From positions 124,001-188,000 of the forward strand of contig NZ_JAIVKX010000008.1 in assembly GCF_020524285.1 (NCBI RefSeq): DNA of 64,000 nt. The letters run 5' to 3'. The translations under genes were made by a program, and so were the position numbers. The notes beneath the pieces were generated by a model. The model did not search any database, was not told the DNA's origin, and saw nothing but the letters and a program-made list of their open reading frames with translations. Every line of letters starts with the position of its first letter. Within the stretch, counting starts at the first letter, position 1. This DNA comes from Alloyangia pacifica. GTDB taxonomy: Bacteria; Pseudomonadota; Alphaproteobacteria; Rhodobacterales; Rhodobacteraceae. Positions 1-10,207 of this stretch are shown here, in pieces.

Positions 1-1401
1 CATGGTCTGCAGCGCCTCGTCGTCGGCCGCGCCGTCGTAGCCCTCGAGCTGCGATGCGAGATCTTCCATCGCCGCCCGTTCCTGCTCGGTGGGGGCGCGG
101 AACTGCTTCGTCGGCTTCACGAAGTCGTTGTAGTAGCGCACCGCGTAGCCGGCGGCGGCGTCGAGATCCGGGTGCGTCCTGGCATCGGCCTCGGGCGCGT
201 AGCGGCGGATGAAGCCCCACATCGCCTCCTTGTCCTCGGCGCCGGCGGCCGAGGCGAGGTTGAGCAGCATCGAGAAGGGCACCACCATCTTCGATTCGGG
301 CACGTCGCCGCCGTGGATGTGCCAGACGGGGTTGGCGAGCTGCGCCTTCACGTCCTGCGTCGGGTAGGCGCGGAGTTGCTGGTGGTACTCGTCCATCGCC
401 TTGGGAATCACGTCCCACCAGAGCCGCTTCGCGGTCTTCGGCTTCTGGAACATGAAGTAGGACAGCGACTCCGAGGAGGCGTAGGTCAACCACTCGTCGA
501 TCGACAGGCCGTTGCCCTTCGACTTCGAGATCTTCTCGCCGTTCTCGTCGAGGAAGAGCTCGTAGGTGAAGTGCTCGGGCGCGCGCACGCCAAGCGTGCG
601 GCAGATGCCGTCGTAGATCGGCGTATTGGTCGAGTGGTCCTTGCCGTACATCTCGAAGTCGACGCCGAGCGCAGCCCAGCGGGCGCCGAAGTCGGGCTTC
701 CACTGCAGCTTCACGTTGCCGCCGGTAACCGGGATGGTCCACTCCTTGCCGTCGTCATCGTCGAAGGTGATGGTGCCCTCGGCGGCGTCGACATGCTTGA
801 CGGGCACGTAGAGCACGCGGCCCGTCTCCGGGTGGACCGGCAGGAAGATCGAGTAGGTCGAGGCCCGCTCCTCGCGCAGAGATTTGAGCATGATCTTCAT
901 CAGATCATCGTATTTCTCGCAGCAGCGAAGCAGGATCTCGTCGAACTTGCCGGACTTGTAGAAATCGGTGGCCGAATAGAACTCGTACTCGAAGCCGAAG
1001 GTGTCGAGGAAGCGGCGCAGCATGGCGTTGTTGTGGTGCCCGAAGCTCTCGAACTCCTCGAAGGGGTCTGGCACCGAGGTCAGCGGGCGCTGCAGGTTCT
1101 CCTGCAGCAGCGCCTGGTTGGGCACGTTTTCCGGCACCTTGCGCATGCCGTCCATGTCGTCCGAGAAGCAGATCAGCCGCGTCGGGATGTCCGAGATCAC
1201 CTCGAAGGCGCGGCGGATCATCGTCGTGCGCGCAACTTCGCCGAAGGTGCCGATATGCGGCAAGCCGGACGGGCCGTAACCGGTCTCGAACAGCACATAT
1301 CCCTTCTCGGGGGGCGTCTTCTCGTAGCGTTTCAGCACCCGGCGCGCCTCTTCAAAGGGCCAGGCCTTCGAGCTCATTGCTGCGTCGCGCAGTTCGGACA
1401 T
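1..1401 (-). CDS. lysK: Lysyl-tRNA synthetase, class I (partial, C-terminus off the left edge)
   Basis: It charges tRNA-Lys with lysine in the cytoplasm. The visible 467 codons start [10 protein letters not shown] and carry the class I signatures: HIGT at residues 49-52 in the context [13 protein letters not shown], and KISKSKGNG near residue 288. These motifs mark the Rossmann-type class I LysRS found in alphaproteobacteria and archaea, which is unrelated to the class II LysS of E. coli. I place the start at 1401 because GGAG lies nine bases upstream; an in-frame ATG at 1416 would add five residues but overlaps that ribosome site. The usual family length is about 520-530 residues, so roughly 60 residues are missing beyond the window. 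A short gap separates it from the divergent TerB-like gene. Confidence 0.95.
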   Translation of the reverse strand, partial: MSELRDAAMSSKAWPFEEARRVLKRYEKTPPEKGYVLFETGYGPSGLPHIGTFGEVARTTMIRRAFEVISDIPTRLICFSDDMDGMRKVPENVPNQALLQENLQRPLTSVPDPFEEFESFGHHNNAMLRRFLDTFGFEYEFYSATDFYKSGKFDEILLRCCEKYDDLMKIMLKSLREERASTYSIFLPVHPETGRVLYVPVKHVDAAEGTITFDDDDGKEWTIPVTGGNVKLQWKPDFGARWAALGVDFEMYGKDHSTNTPIYDGICRTLGVRAPEHFTYELFLDENGEKISKSKGNGLSIDEWLTYASSESLSYFMFQKPKTAKRLWWDVIPKAMDEYHQQLRAYPTQDVKAQLANPVWHIHGGDVPESKMVVPFSMLLNLASAAGAEDKEAMWGFIRRYAPEADARTHPDLDAAAGYAVRYYNDFVKPTKQFRAPTEQERAAMEDLASQLEGYDGAADDEALQTM

Positions 1402-1522
1402 GAGGAAACACTCCATTAGGGAAGAAACGCCCGCGATCACGGGGCAGTGCGACCGCCTCCTATTGCAGGCGGGGCACGGGGTCAATAAATTGCCCGTAGC
1501 ATGATTTTTCCGGAGTATTCCA

Positions 1523-1948
1523 GTGCCCGACGCCGCCCCGCACCCGATGACACCGCAAGACTGCCTTGTCGCGCTGATGATCGCCATCTCGGCCTCGGAC
1601 GAGAACATGCGCACCGCCGAGCTGGTGAAGATCGAATCCGCCGTGAACATGCTGCCGATCTTCAGTGACTATGACATCGACCGCATGCGCGTGGTCACCG
1701 ACCTCGTGTTCGACCTCTTCGAGCAGGAAGACGGGCTCGATGCGCTCTTTGGCCTGCTGCGCGACAACCTGCCCGAGCGGCTGAACGAGACCGCCTATGC
1801 GCTGGCCTGCGACGTGGCCGCCGCCGATGGCACGCTGCGCGAGGAAGAGCTGCGGCTGCTCGAGGAAATCCGTTACGAGCTCGACATCGACCGGCTGCAC
1901 GCCGCCGCCATCGAGCGCGGTGCCCGGGCACGGCACCTGCGCGCCTGA
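1523..1948 (+). CDS. TerB-family tellurite resistance-like protein
   Basis: This 141-residue acidic, all-helical protein resembles the TerB/DjlA-N fold: a conserved opening helix ([16 protein letters not shown]) followed by acidic helices and a second half-motif, [21 protein letters not shown]. That layout repeats the D-G-x-x-x-x-E-E type surface that binds metal in TerB. It starts at GTG 1523 with CGGAG seven bases upstream. It stands alone, divergent from lysK and convergent with the DD-peptidase gene. No other ter gene is nearby, so a role in tellurite resistance cannot be inferred; stand-alone alphaproteobacterial members are of unknown function. Confidence 0.8.
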   Translation: MPDAAPHPMTPQDCLVALMIAISASDENMRTAELVKIESAVNMLPIFSDYDIDRMRVVTDLVFDLFEQEDGLDALFGLLRDNLPERLNETAYALACDVAAADGTLREEELRLLEEIRYELDIDRLHAAAIERGARARHLRA

Positions 1949-1978
1949 TCTCGGCGACCTAAGACCGGAGGGCGCCGC

Positions 1979-3577
1979 TCAGGGCGCCGTCGCCTCCACC
2001 GGGACAACCGTGCCCGAAGAGGTCTGCGTGGTGGGCGTCACCTTTGAAGACGCAACCGTCTCGGGCCCCTTCCCCTCCGGGAAGAGCGTGGTCCAGCGGC
2101 GGATGAGGTCCTGCTGCAGCATCTTGGCGCGGGTGTTCCACGCCAGCATGCCCGGCGGACGCTCGCGCGCCTCGATCGGGATCGCGTCGCGGCGCGGCAC
2201 GTCCCCGCAGAAGATCGCGAAGACCAGCCCCTCGCCGCTCGGCTGGTCGACGTAGCCTGCCAGCCCGCTGACGAAATTGAGCGTGCCGGTCTTGGCATGC
2301 ACCTCGATCGAGGCGTTCTTCACCGGGCGGCCGCGGTTGTCGAGCACGGTGATCGGCTTCATCAGCGGCTTCAGGTTCAGCCGCCGCTCGGCCTGCAGCA
2401 CCGCCGAGGCGACATCCGCCGCCGCGACGCGACTGTCACCGCCCAACCCCGAGTGATCTACCATCGCCACATGGGTCAGCCCCATACTCTCTCGCGCCCA
2501 GGAGTTCATCTCCTCGGCCGAATGCTTGATCGACAGCGCATGCCCCAGGCGCTTGCGCGTGGCTGTCAGCCCGACCAGCTCGGCGGTGAGGTTGGTCGAA
2601 TACTTCAGCATCTCTTTCAGCACGACATGCAGCGGCTCGCTCTCGATCCGCCCGATGAAGTCCACCGTCTCGACGCCATGCTCGATCACCGGCTCGGGCA
2701 GTTGCAGCCCCTTCGCGCCGGCCAGCGCCTGGAACACCTCGCCCACGTAGAGCTCGGGCTTGCGCACCGGCAGCCAGCGCGAGCCGCCGCTGCCGAGCGC
2801 ATGCTTGGCCACGCTCCACTCGTCGCGGCCGTTGAGGTCTTCATAGGTGTAGATGGGACCGTTGCGATCGGCGACCGCCATATGCGCCATGCGCACGCCC
2901 TGCCGCCCGGCCATCGAGGGCGCATCCATGCTGACCTCGTAGCCGTCTCCCTTGCGCTCCCATTCGAAGCTGACGCGGTTGTAGTTGAGGTTGATGCCCG
3001 CGACCGCCGGGTTGTAGGCCACGTGATCGGGCTGCTCGGTGTCGATGACCGGGGCGTAGGGCAGCACGCCACCGTCGACGATGAAGCGCCCGGTGATCGA
3101 CTTGATGCCCACCTCTTCGAGGCTGCGCGCCAGCGTGGCGAGCCCATCGGTGTCCAGCGTCGGGTCGCCGCCACCGACCAGCACGAGATCCCCGCGCAAT
3201 TCGCCGCCGACGATGGCGCCGGTGGTCCAGAGCTCGGTCGAGAACCGGTAATCCGGCCCCAGCACGTCGAGCCCGTATGAGGCGGTGAGCGACTTGGCGA
3301 CACTCGCCGGCGGCAGACCCAGCGTGCCGCGATGACTTTCAAGCAGTTGCCCGGTGGTGGCGCTCAGCACCGCGAAGCCGACCAGACCGTCGCCGAGCCG
3401 CGCCTTGTCGATCAGCGCCTCGGGGGAGTCGGGTGCGGGCCCCGCCCGCTTGTCACCGCGCCCGAATGGCCTGAGCGAGCGCGTGGGCGCCTCCGCAAAA
3501 GCCGGGGCCGCAGCAGAGGCAAGCCCCGTTGCAGCAAGGGAGAGCAGGAAGTGACGACGAGAGTGACCGCGGTTCAT
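1979..3577 (-). CDS. dacB: D-alanyl-D-alanine carboxypeptidase/endopeptidase, PBP4 (DacB) type
   Basis: This periplasmic serine DD-peptidase of the S13 family trims or cleaves peptidoglycan cross-links. The 532-residue product opens with a twin-arginine style signal (SRRHFLLSL, then an Ala-rich core ending APAFA near residue 28), suggesting Tat export. The three penicillin-binding motifs are present: SVAK with the nucleophile near Ser92, STN near residue 327 and KTGTLNFVSG near residue 428. The large insert between the first two motifs is typical of PBP4. It lies upstream of nadD on the same strand with about 85 bases between them. The C-terminal 30 residues are Ser/Thr/Val-rich and look like a tail outside the catalytic domain. 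Confidence 0.93.
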   Translation of the reverse strand: MNRGHSRRHFLLSLAATGLASAAAPAFAEAPTRSLRPFGRGDKRAGPAPDSPEALIDKARLGDGLVGFAVLSATTGQLLESHRGTLGLPPASVAKSLTASYGLDVLGPDYRFSTELWTTGAIVGGELRGDLVLVGGGDPTLDTDGLATLARSLEEVGIKSITGRFIVDGGVLPYAPVIDTEQPDHVAYNPAVAGINLNYNRVSFEWERKGDGYEVSMDAPSMAGRQGVRMAHMAVADRNGPIYTYEDLNGRDEWSVAKHALGSGGSRWLPVRKPELYVGEVFQALAGAKGLQLPEPVIEHGVETVDFIGRIESEPLHVVLKEMLKYSTNLTAELVGLTATRKRLGHALSIKHSAEEMNSWARESMGLTHVAMVDHSGLGGDSRVAAADVASAVLQAERRLNLKPLMKPITVLDNRGRPVKNASIEVHAKTGTLNFVSGLAGYVDQPSGEGLVFAIFCGDVPRRDAIPIEARERPPGMLAWNTRAKMLQQDLIRRWTTLFPEGKGPETVASSKVTPTTQTSSGTVVPVEATAP

Positions 3578-3662
3578 ACCGTCGATCTAACCGATGCGGA
3601 CCTAGCGCAGCAAGCGCACTCACTGTCGCCGCGCTTCACATTTCCGCCGGTCCGCGGGCAGC

Positions 3663-4271
3663 TCACCGCCGCGCCCGCGCTCGCAGGGCGGTCGAGCTGA
3701 GGTCGGACATCGGCAGGTTGATGAAACACCAGCTCGGCGGTGCACAGAGCGGCAGCAATGGCGCGGCAGCGCTTGGCAGGCGGGCATGTCGGAACACCGA
3801 GGCCGCCACCGAGCCCTGCGCGGCAAGCCGGCTGCCGGGGCGCGCCAGAACCCCGACGGGCACGCGGCGCATGATCTCCTGCCAGTCCTCCCAGCGGTGA
3901 AGCTGCGCAAGGTTGTCCGCCCCCATCAGCCAGACGAAGCGCACGCCGGCGTGGCCCGCCTGCAGCAGCGCCAGCGTGCGGGCGGTGTGGCGGGTGCCGG
4001 CGAGCGCCTCGAAGCCACTGATGTGCACCCGCGGGTGCCGCATCAGCGCGCGTGCGGCGGCGAGGCGCGCCTCCAGCGGCGCGGGGCCCTGCGGTTTCAG
4101 CGGGTTGCCCGGGCTGACCAGCCAGATGACCCGGTCGAGCCGGAAGCGCTTCAGCGCCTCGAGCGTGATGCGGACATGGCCTTCGTGCGGCGGGTCGAAC
4201 GAGCCGCCGAGCAATCCGATCCTCTGCCCGGGCGCAAGGTGAAACCCGGTCTGATGCGCATTCCAGAGCAT
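3663..4271 (-). CDS. nadD: Nicotinate-nucleotide adenylyltransferase
   Basis: It adenylates nicotinate mononucleotide to deamido-NAD with ATP in NAD biosynthesis. The 202-residue protein has the nucleotidyltransferase signature [11 protein letters not shown] at residues 22-32, including the catalytic H-x-G-H, a middle [14 protein letters not shown] segment typical of NadD, and the C-terminal LSSTALRAR that matches the family ISSTxIR motif. It is the first gene of a minus-strand pair with dacB and is divergent from ettA. The start MLWNAHQTG is the only Met before the signature. Confidence 0.95.
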   Translation of the reverse strand: MLWNAHQTGFHLAPGQRIGLLGGSFDPPHEGHVRITLEALKRFRLDRVIWLVSPGNPLKPQGPAPLEARLAAARALMRHPRVHISGFEALAGTRHTARTLALLQAGHAGVRFVWLMGADNLAQLHRWEDWQEIMRRVPVGVLARPGSRLAAQGSVAASVFRHARLPSAAAPLLPLCAPPSWCFINLPMSDLSSTALRARARR

Positions 4272-4444
4272 CCCGCCCCTTCCTTCAGGAATGAATGCTC
4301 AAAGACACCGGATTTCGATTTGGGTTCAACCGGATTTTTCCGGCTCCGGGGTCCCGGGCCCCGCGGATCCCGCGAAACAAGGCATTTGCTTTCCCCCCGT
4401 GCGGTGCCATACACGCCCGCAAAGCTTTTTCACCGGAGGAACCG

Positions 4445-6100
<1,656 letters not shown>

Positions 6101-6137
6101 GCCGGTTTCCGCCGCTCACGCCTCACGAAATCAGCAA

Positions 6138-6175
6138 CCCCACGCACTTGACGGTGCGTGGGGTCTTTCGTTTTT
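6138..6175 (+). terminator. Rho-independent terminator of ettA
   Basis: A perfect 10-bp stem, CCCCACGCAC (6138-6147) with GTGCGTGGGG (6154-6163), has a 6-base loop and is followed by a T-rich tract (TCTTTCGTTTTT). It lies 37 bases after the ettA stop. Confidence 0.9.
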
Positions 6176-6265
6176 CGAGGTCGAGGATTAGGTGCCCTGC
6201 CGCGGGAGAAGCGGCCAATCGCCCGGCCTCCCGTGCAACACACGCATAGACCTCAAGAGTTCGAC

Positions 6266-6367
6266 ATGAGCACGCAGTCCGCACAGAAATCGCGCCAGAC
6301 GGCCAGCAAGAAACCGGAACCCGAGCCACAGCCCGCGTTCCGCTTCACCGACTGGGCGATGATCTGA
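6266..6367 (+). CDS. Possible small protein (33 residues), unknown function
   Basis: A 33-residue frame, MSTQSAQKSR to FRFTDWAMI, follows the ettA terminator and ends three bases before the stop of the convergent DUF2938 gene. AAGAG lies about six bases upstream of the ATG. The protein is Lys/Pro/Glu-rich and polar, with an aromatic tail; it has no signal peptide or membrane segment. I do not recognise a family. Evidence is limited to the start context and gene-like composition, so it may be non-coding. Confidence 0.35.
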   Translation: MSTQSAQKSRQTASKKPEPEPQPAFRFTDWAMI

Positions 6368-6370
6368 CGC

Positions 6371-6847
6371 TCAGGTGGCGGCCAGCGCCACCGCCCACAT
6401 CCCAAGACCGAACACCGTGTGGGCTATCAGACCCAGCGCCCGCCCCTTCCACGGGGCGGGCGTTTTCGACAGGGCCCAGCCCAGGCCCATGCCCGGCTGC
6501 AGCAGGAACCAGCCCGCCGCGATGGTGACCAGCGCAAAGAGCCAGAGCGGCAGAAAGCGCGGCTCGGCCAGCCATCCCGGCCCCGCCAGCAGCACGAAGA
6601 GCACGCCGTAGACGAGCCCCACCGCGTAGTGGAAGGCCCAGCCGATGGCGCTCTCGTTGGGGATCGGCGGCGTGGCGGCGATGTCGTCGTGAAAGACCTT
6701 GCCACCGAGCGCGCGCACCAGCCAGCGCCCTTGATTGTGCCACGCCGGTTTCGGGTAGCCGAGCACGAGGTGCAGCAGCAGCGCCCAGATGTCCATGGCG
6801 ATGGTGCCTCCCAGCCCCATGGCCAGTCCGACAAGTACCTGCTGCAT
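6371..6847 (-). CDS. DUF2938 family membrane protein
   Basis: The 158-residue protein has about four hydrophobic segments: residues 1-30, 65-95, 98-120 and 135-158. The conserved spacing of GGTIAMDIWALLLHLVLG, a W-x-N-Q-G-R-W motif and GWAFHYAVGLVYG matches the DUF2938 family of small bacterial inner-membrane proteins with no assigned function. The start at 6847 is chosen because GGAGGT sits five bases upstream. The frame extends further upstream, but without a plausible start. It converges on the small 6266 frame. Function is unknown. Confidence 0.85.
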   Translation of the reverse strand: MQQVLVGLAMGLGGTIAMDIWALLLHLVLGYPKPAWHNQGRWLVRALGGKVFHDDIAATPPIPNESAIGWAFHYAVGLVYGVLFVLLAGPGWLAEPRFLPLWLFALVTIAAGWFLLQPGMGLGWALSKTPAPWKGRALGLIAHTVFGLGMWAVALAAT

Positions 6848-7381
6848 CGCTAACCTCCTGTGAACGCACCAGAGATGCCGCAAGGGCAAGCGCACCACAA
6901 GGCCGAATGCACCTGGCGGGGCCCAGCGGGCCGGGCGCGCAACCCCGGCATTCCGGGCGGCAGGCTCCCTCCCACGGGTCAGCACCGGGGGCGTCCGACG
7001 CGGAGCGGGCAGCCATCGCCAAGCGGCCTCCGCAAGCCGCCCGCCTCCCCCCGAGAACGCCGCCGGCGGCAAAGGCAAGCCCCGATCCAGGCGCGCCCCG
7101 AGATGGGCCGATCCCTGCCCACCCGGCCTTCGCGGCAGCCCCCATTCCCGGGCAACCCCTTGATGCCAATGGTGACAATCTTGCCAACCTGGCGGCGAGG
7201 CGCCGCCCCACCCAAAGCGAATCCCCTTGAATTTCAGGCCTAATCGTGGCAGCGTCGAGCACGCTAGGCTTCTATTCGACGACCCAGTTCCTACCCGGCA
7301 CGCAGTCTATCGATACAGACGTTTCTACGCCGGGCTGCCGCAGTTCCGTGGGCAGCACATAGACAGGAAGGGGTTTATCCC
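6848..7381. other. 534-bp gene-free stretch containing the csp promoter and leader
   Basis: No convincing gene was found. Open frames exist on both strands, but their translations are Arg/Pro-rich, have no ribosome sites and resemble nothing I know. From about 7250 the base composition drops toward AT. The last 130 bases before the cold-shock gene probably include its promoter and a long untranslated leader, as is usual for csp genes, ending in the ribosome site AGGAAGGGG. Confidence 0.5.
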
Positions 7382-7588
7382 ATGGCAACTGGTACCGTGA
7401 AGTGGTTCAACACCACCAAGGGTTATGGCTTCATCGCTCCCGATGGCGGCTCCAAGGACGTCTTCGTCCACATCTCTGCAGTCGAGCGTTCGGGCCTCAC
7501 CGGCCTCGCCGACAACCAGAAAGTGACCTACGAGCTGCAGGCAGGCCGTGACGGCCGCGAAAGCGCCGTGAACATCCAGCTCGCCTGA
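7382..7588 (+). CDS. Cold-shock protein (CspA family)
   Basis: This 68-residue single-stranded nucleic-acid-binding OB-fold protein acts as an RNA chaperone. RNP1 is KGYGFIAPD (residues 13-21) and RNP2 is VFVHISA (27-33); the opening [10 protein letters not shown] is the family signature. AGGAAGGGG precedes the ATG. A GC-rich stem with a T tract follows it, so it is monocistronic. Rhodobacteraceae carry several paralogues, so cold induction of this copy cannot be assumed. Confidence 0.96.
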   Translation: MATGTVKWFNTTKGYGFIAPDGGSKDVFVHISAVERSGLTGLADNQKVTYELQAGRDGRESAVNIQLA

Positions 7589-7624
7589 GCACCGGATTTC
7601 GCGGGGGATCTCCCCCGCACAGCG

Positions 7625-7655
7625 AAGGGGCGGCCCGTCTGGGACCGCCCCTTTT
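7625..7655 (+). terminator. Rho-independent terminator of the csp gene
   Basis: A GGGGCGG / CCGCCCC stem, with an inner CCC/GGG extension around a GTCT loop and one bulged A, is followed by TTTT. It lies about 37 bases after the csp stop. Confidence 0.85.
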
Positions 7656-7656
7656 G

Positions 7657-7687
7657 CTTGCGCAGTGTGGTTTCTTGCGCAGTGTGG
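7657..7687. repeat. 14-bp direct repeat after the csp terminator
   Basis: CTTGCGCAGTGTGG occurs at 7657-7670 and again at 7674-7687, separated by three bases. It looks like a small local duplication in non-coding sequence; no function is evident. Confidence 0.8.
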
Positions 7688-7701
7688 CTGGCAGGGCCAG
7701 C

Positions 7702-7860
7702 TCAGAGCCGGCGCTGCACTTCGCGCAGCGCGCTCTGCGCCATCCGCAACTTCTGGCTGTGACTGCGCTTCACCGGGCGACGGCGGATCGGCCGGTTGCT
7801 GCGGGTCTGGCTCGCGGCATAGCTCGACGCCGCGCGACGTATGATGTTTGCAAGGGACAT
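7702..7860 (-). CDS. Small basic protein (52 residues), unknown function
   Basis: The frame begins MSLANIIRRAASSY and ends LREVQRRL. It is strongly basic, with an RPIRRRPVKR patch in the middle and amphipathic helices on both sides. The ribosome site GGAGG lies five bases before the ATG, which is strong support for translation. It sits alone between the csp terminator and the DUF2892 gene. The charge suggests nucleic-acid or membrane-surface binding, but that is inference. I do not recognise a family. Confidence 0.6.
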   Translation of the reverse strand: MSLANIIRRAASSYAASQTRSNRPIRRRPVKRSHSQKLRMAQSALREVQRRL

Positions 7861-7943
7861 GGGGTCCTCCGGGTCAGGTAAAATGCCCCGTGCGGGGCTT
7901 GCCTAGGAAACCCCTCGCGCCCCCTGCCGGTTCCGCGCCACCG

Positions 7944-8147
7944 TCAGGAGAAGGCGTTGCCGCTCTTGACCCCGAGCTTGCGGAAGACGATCGCCGCCGG
8001 GCAGAAGCCGGTTATCGCCGATTGCATCAGGTTCAGCCCGATGAACACGGTGAACCAGACCCAATAGGGCGACACCCAGACGGTGAGCGCCACGCTCAGC
8101 AGCACCATCACCCCGGCAAACAGCATTACGGCACGGTCCAGTGTCAT
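7944..8147 (-). CDS. DUF2892 (YgaP-like transmembrane) protein
   Basis: This 67-residue inner-membrane protein has two hydrophobic helices (about residues 5-27 and 30-48) and the DUF2892 signature N-L-M-Q-S-A-I-T-G-F-C-P followed by a short basic tail. The same domain forms the membrane anchor of the rhodanese YgaP, and stand-alone copies are common in sulfide/persulfide-response gene sets. The start at 8147 is supported by GGAG nine bases upstream. The promoter region holds an ATTC-N8-GAAT element, described separately, which strengthens a link to sulfur stress. Confidence 0.85.
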   Translation of the reverse strand: MTLDRAVMLFAGVMVLLSVALTVWVSPYWVWFTVFIGLNLMQSAITGFCPAAIVFRKLGVKSGNAFS

Positions 8148-8222
8148 GTTCTGCACTCCTTCAGACCTCCGGATGCCCCCTCGGCACCCCGCTGAGAGAA
8201 ATGTAGGCGCGCGCGCCATCAC

Positions 8223-8238
8223 ATTCAATATTCAGAAT
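8223..8238 (-). promoter_or_regulatory. SqrR/BigR-type operator (ATTC-N8-GAAT)
   Basis: ATTC at 8223-8226 and GAAT at 8235-8238 are separated by exactly eight bases, 76 bp upstream of the DUF2892 start. ATTC-N8-GAAT is the half-site arrangement recognised by the persulfide-sensing ArsR-family repressors SqrR and BigR. A second copy with the same spacing and the same flanking ACATTCA occurs in front of the persulfide dioxygenase gene at 31003. Confidence 0.6.
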
Positions 8239-8255
8239 TCAATGAGCTGCTCGGT

Positions 8256-8861
8256 TCAGCGGAACAGGCGCCAGCCGGCGAGCAATCGCGTTGACGTCGT
8301 CACCGCGCAGGCCGCCGCGAACCCCCAGGCCAGCGGCACGAAGGCCGCGGGAAAGAGGCAGATGGCGACGAAGAGCGCGATGGTCTCCGCCCCCTCGGTC
8401 AGCCCGCCGAGGTAGTAGATACCCTTGCTGGGGTAGTCCGCCGCCGCCATCCCGCGCCGCTCGGCGATCAGCGAAAAGGCCAGGAAGGACGAGCCGGTGC
8501 CGATGAAACTGGCGATCAGCGCCGCGGCGGCCAGCGCATTGGCCTGCGGATCGGCCAGCGCGAAGCCGAGCGGGAAGAGCGCGTAGAACAGGAAGTCGAG
8601 CGCGATATCGAGAAAGGCGCCGCGGTCGGTCGGCCCGGCTCGCCGCGCGATCTCGCCGTCGAGCCCGTCGGCCACACGGTTCGCCACCAGCCCCGCCAGC
8701 GCCAGCCCGGGAGCGCCGCAGGCCGCCGCCCCGGCCCCGGCGAGACCGCAGGCAAAGCCCGCCAGCGTGACCCAGTCGGCCCTGATGCCGCGCTCATGCA
8801 GCGCGCGGGCGACGGGATGCAGCAGGCGGCGCTGCAGCGGCAGGAGGTAAGCGTCTATCAT
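8256..8861 (-). CDS. CDP-alcohol phosphatidyltransferase family protein
   Basis: This inner-membrane enzyme should transfer a phosphatidyl or related phospho-alcohol group from a CDP-activated donor. The 201-residue product carries the family motif D-G-L-D-G-E-I-A-R, then G-A-F-L-D-I-A-L-D (residues about 65-92), with the metal-binding aspartates intact, and five or six hydrophobic segments. Its substrate cannot be read from the sequence. It is the last gene of a five-gene operon, 47 bases after the GT2 gene. The operon context points to synthesis or remodelling of a polar lipid rather than to core phosphatidylglycerol synthesis. Confidence 0.88.
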   Translation of the reverse strand: MIDAYLLPLQRRLLHPVARALHERGIRADWVTLAGFACGLAGAGAAACGAPGLALAGLVANRVADGLDGEIARRAGPTDRGAFLDIALDFLFYALFPLGFALADPQANALAAAALIASFIGTGSSFLAFSLIAERRGMAAADYPSKGIYYLGGLTEGAETIALFVAICLFPAAFVPLAWGFAAACAVTTSTRLLAGWRLFR

Positions 8862-8908
8862 GGCGGCAAGTCTTGGACCGGCTTGCCCCGGCGTTCAAGC
8901 CGCTCCGC

Positions 8909-9610
8909 TCAGGTGATGCGCCGCGCCCGAAGCGTCAGCACCTGCCGCAGCGTCTCGCTCGGTGGAACGGTGCGGAAGATGTCGCCCATCATCGACAGGT
9001 CGGCGCGCAGCCCCTCGATCCAGCCACCCCGCTTGTCGTGTTTCCACGGGCTCTCGACCTCGGGCCAGCGCACCACGGCGACGCGCAACCCGGCGTCGAT
9101 CCACAGCCGGTTCATGAAGACCTCGAGCCCGAAGCGCGGCAGGGTGTGCAGCGCATCGAGCTGCGCGGCCAGCACGGCACGGGGCATCACCCGCTCGCCG
9201 GAGATGTAGTCGATGCCGATGGCCCGCCACAGCAGCGGCGCGTTGCGGCGCAGGCTCATGGCCGCATCGGCGCGCCCCTCGAGCACCGGCCCGGCCAGCG
9301 CCGAGAGGTGCCCCTCCCCCAGCCCGATGAGATCGCTGTCGAGCAGCAGCACATGGGTGCCGCGTGCCTCGGAGATGCCGCGCGCCACAGCGCGGGTCTT
9401 GCCGCCGTTGCGCGGCTGGCGCAGCACCCGCAGCTTGCCGTGCCCCTGTCCCGCGGCCTCGGCCACCTCGGCTGTGCCGTCCGACGAGCCGTCGTCGACC
9501 ACCACCACCTCGCCGATCAGCGGGTGGTCCAGCACCGCCGCCAGCACCGCGGCAATGCGCGGCGCCTCGTTGAAGGCGGGGATGATGCAGCTGAGTGCGC
9601 AGGTCGTCAT
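8909..9610 (-). CDS. Family 2 glycosyltransferase
   Basis: This 233-residue GT-A type glycosyltransferase begins LSCIIPAFNEAPRI. It has the donor-binding VVVVDDGSSDGT (residues 35-46) and the metal-binding LLLDSDLIGL near residue 90. It lacks C-terminal membrane helices, so it is probably a peripheral enzyme acting on a lipid acceptor. The ATG overlaps the stop of the DedA gene (ATGA, 9607-9610), indicating translational coupling. Donor sugar and acceptor are unknown. Confidence 0.9.
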   Translation of the reverse strand: MTTCALSCIIPAFNEAPRIAAVLAAVLDHPLIGEVVVVDDGSSDGTAEVAEAAGQGHGKLRVLRQPRNGGKTRAVARGISEARGTHVLLLDSDLIGLGEGHLSALAGPVLEGRADAAMSLRRNAPLLWRAIGIDYISGERVMPRAVLAAQLDALHTLPRFGLEVFMNRLWIDAGLRVAVVRWPEVESPWKHDKRGGWIEGLRADLSMMGDIFRTVPPSETLRQVLTLRARRIT

Positions 9611-10203
9611 GGCTTGCCCCCCATCCTGAGGCCCGTCTTCACGCTTCGGCGCAGCACCCAGCCCACGCCGAAGAGCACCAGCCCGCCCAGCAGCACCAGC
9701 GAGGCGCGGGCGATCCAGTTGTCGATCTGGCTGTAGGCCGAGCCCAGCGTGTAGCCGAGCGCGACGAAGAACAGGCTCTTGGGGATGGTGGCCAGCGTGT
9801 TGACCCAGAAGAAGCGCCAGATGGACATGCGCGCCAGCCCCGCCGCCACGAGGATCGGCGCACCGGCGCTATGGGTGATCTTGCCGATCACCAGCGTGCG
9901 CCCGCCCTTGTGGTGGAAGTGCCCGGCCAGCGCGGCAAGCCGCGCGCGATTGAGCCCCATCTTCATCAGCCAGCTCTGCGGCAGCCGGTTCAGCCCCCAG
10001 CGCCCGATGGCGTAGTAGAGCATGTCACCCGCGATATCCGCGGCGATCACCACGAGCGTGACGCTCCAGATGTCCAGCAGCCCCCGGCTCGCGAGCCAGG
10101 CGGCGATCACCGTGACGATCGGCCCCTCGAGCAAGGCGATGGGCGCGAGGATCGCCAGACCTTCCTTGGCGATGAGGGCAGTTACCGTTTCCAGTCCGAT
10201 CAA
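9607..10203 (-). CDS. DedA/VTT family membrane protein
   Basis: This 198-residue polytopic inner-membrane protein of the DedA superfamily has hydrophobic stretches at about residues 10-35, 40-65, 118-140 and 155-185, with the typical E-G-P-I motif and G-D-x-x-x-Y-x-I-G-R. DedA proteins include flippases for undecaprenyl phosphate and phospholipids. I choose the TTG start at 10203, which has GGAG seven bases upstream and lies four bases past the stop of the preceding gene. Its place between two glycosyltransferases suggests that it moves a lipid carrier or product across the membrane. Confidence 0.88.
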   Translation of the reverse strand: MIGLETVTALIAKEGLAILAPIALLEGPIVTVIAAWLASRGLLDIWSVTLVVIAADIAGDMLYYAIGRWGLNRLPQSWLMKMGLNRARLAALAGHFHHKGGRTLVIGKITHSAGAPILVAAGLARMSIWRFFWVNTLATIPKSLFFVALGYTLGSAYSQIDNWIARASLVLLGGLVLFGVGWVLRRSVKTGLRMGGKP

Positions 10204-10207
10204 GGCT

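Noticed and set aside
1523-1948. Tellurite resistance operon
   Set aside because: Only a TerB-like protein is present; no terC, terD or terZ gene is in the window.
6860-7243. Pro/Arg-rich open frame on the plus strand before the cold-shock gene
   Set aside because: No ribosome site, low-complexity composition, and overlap with other equally poor frames; treated as non-coding.
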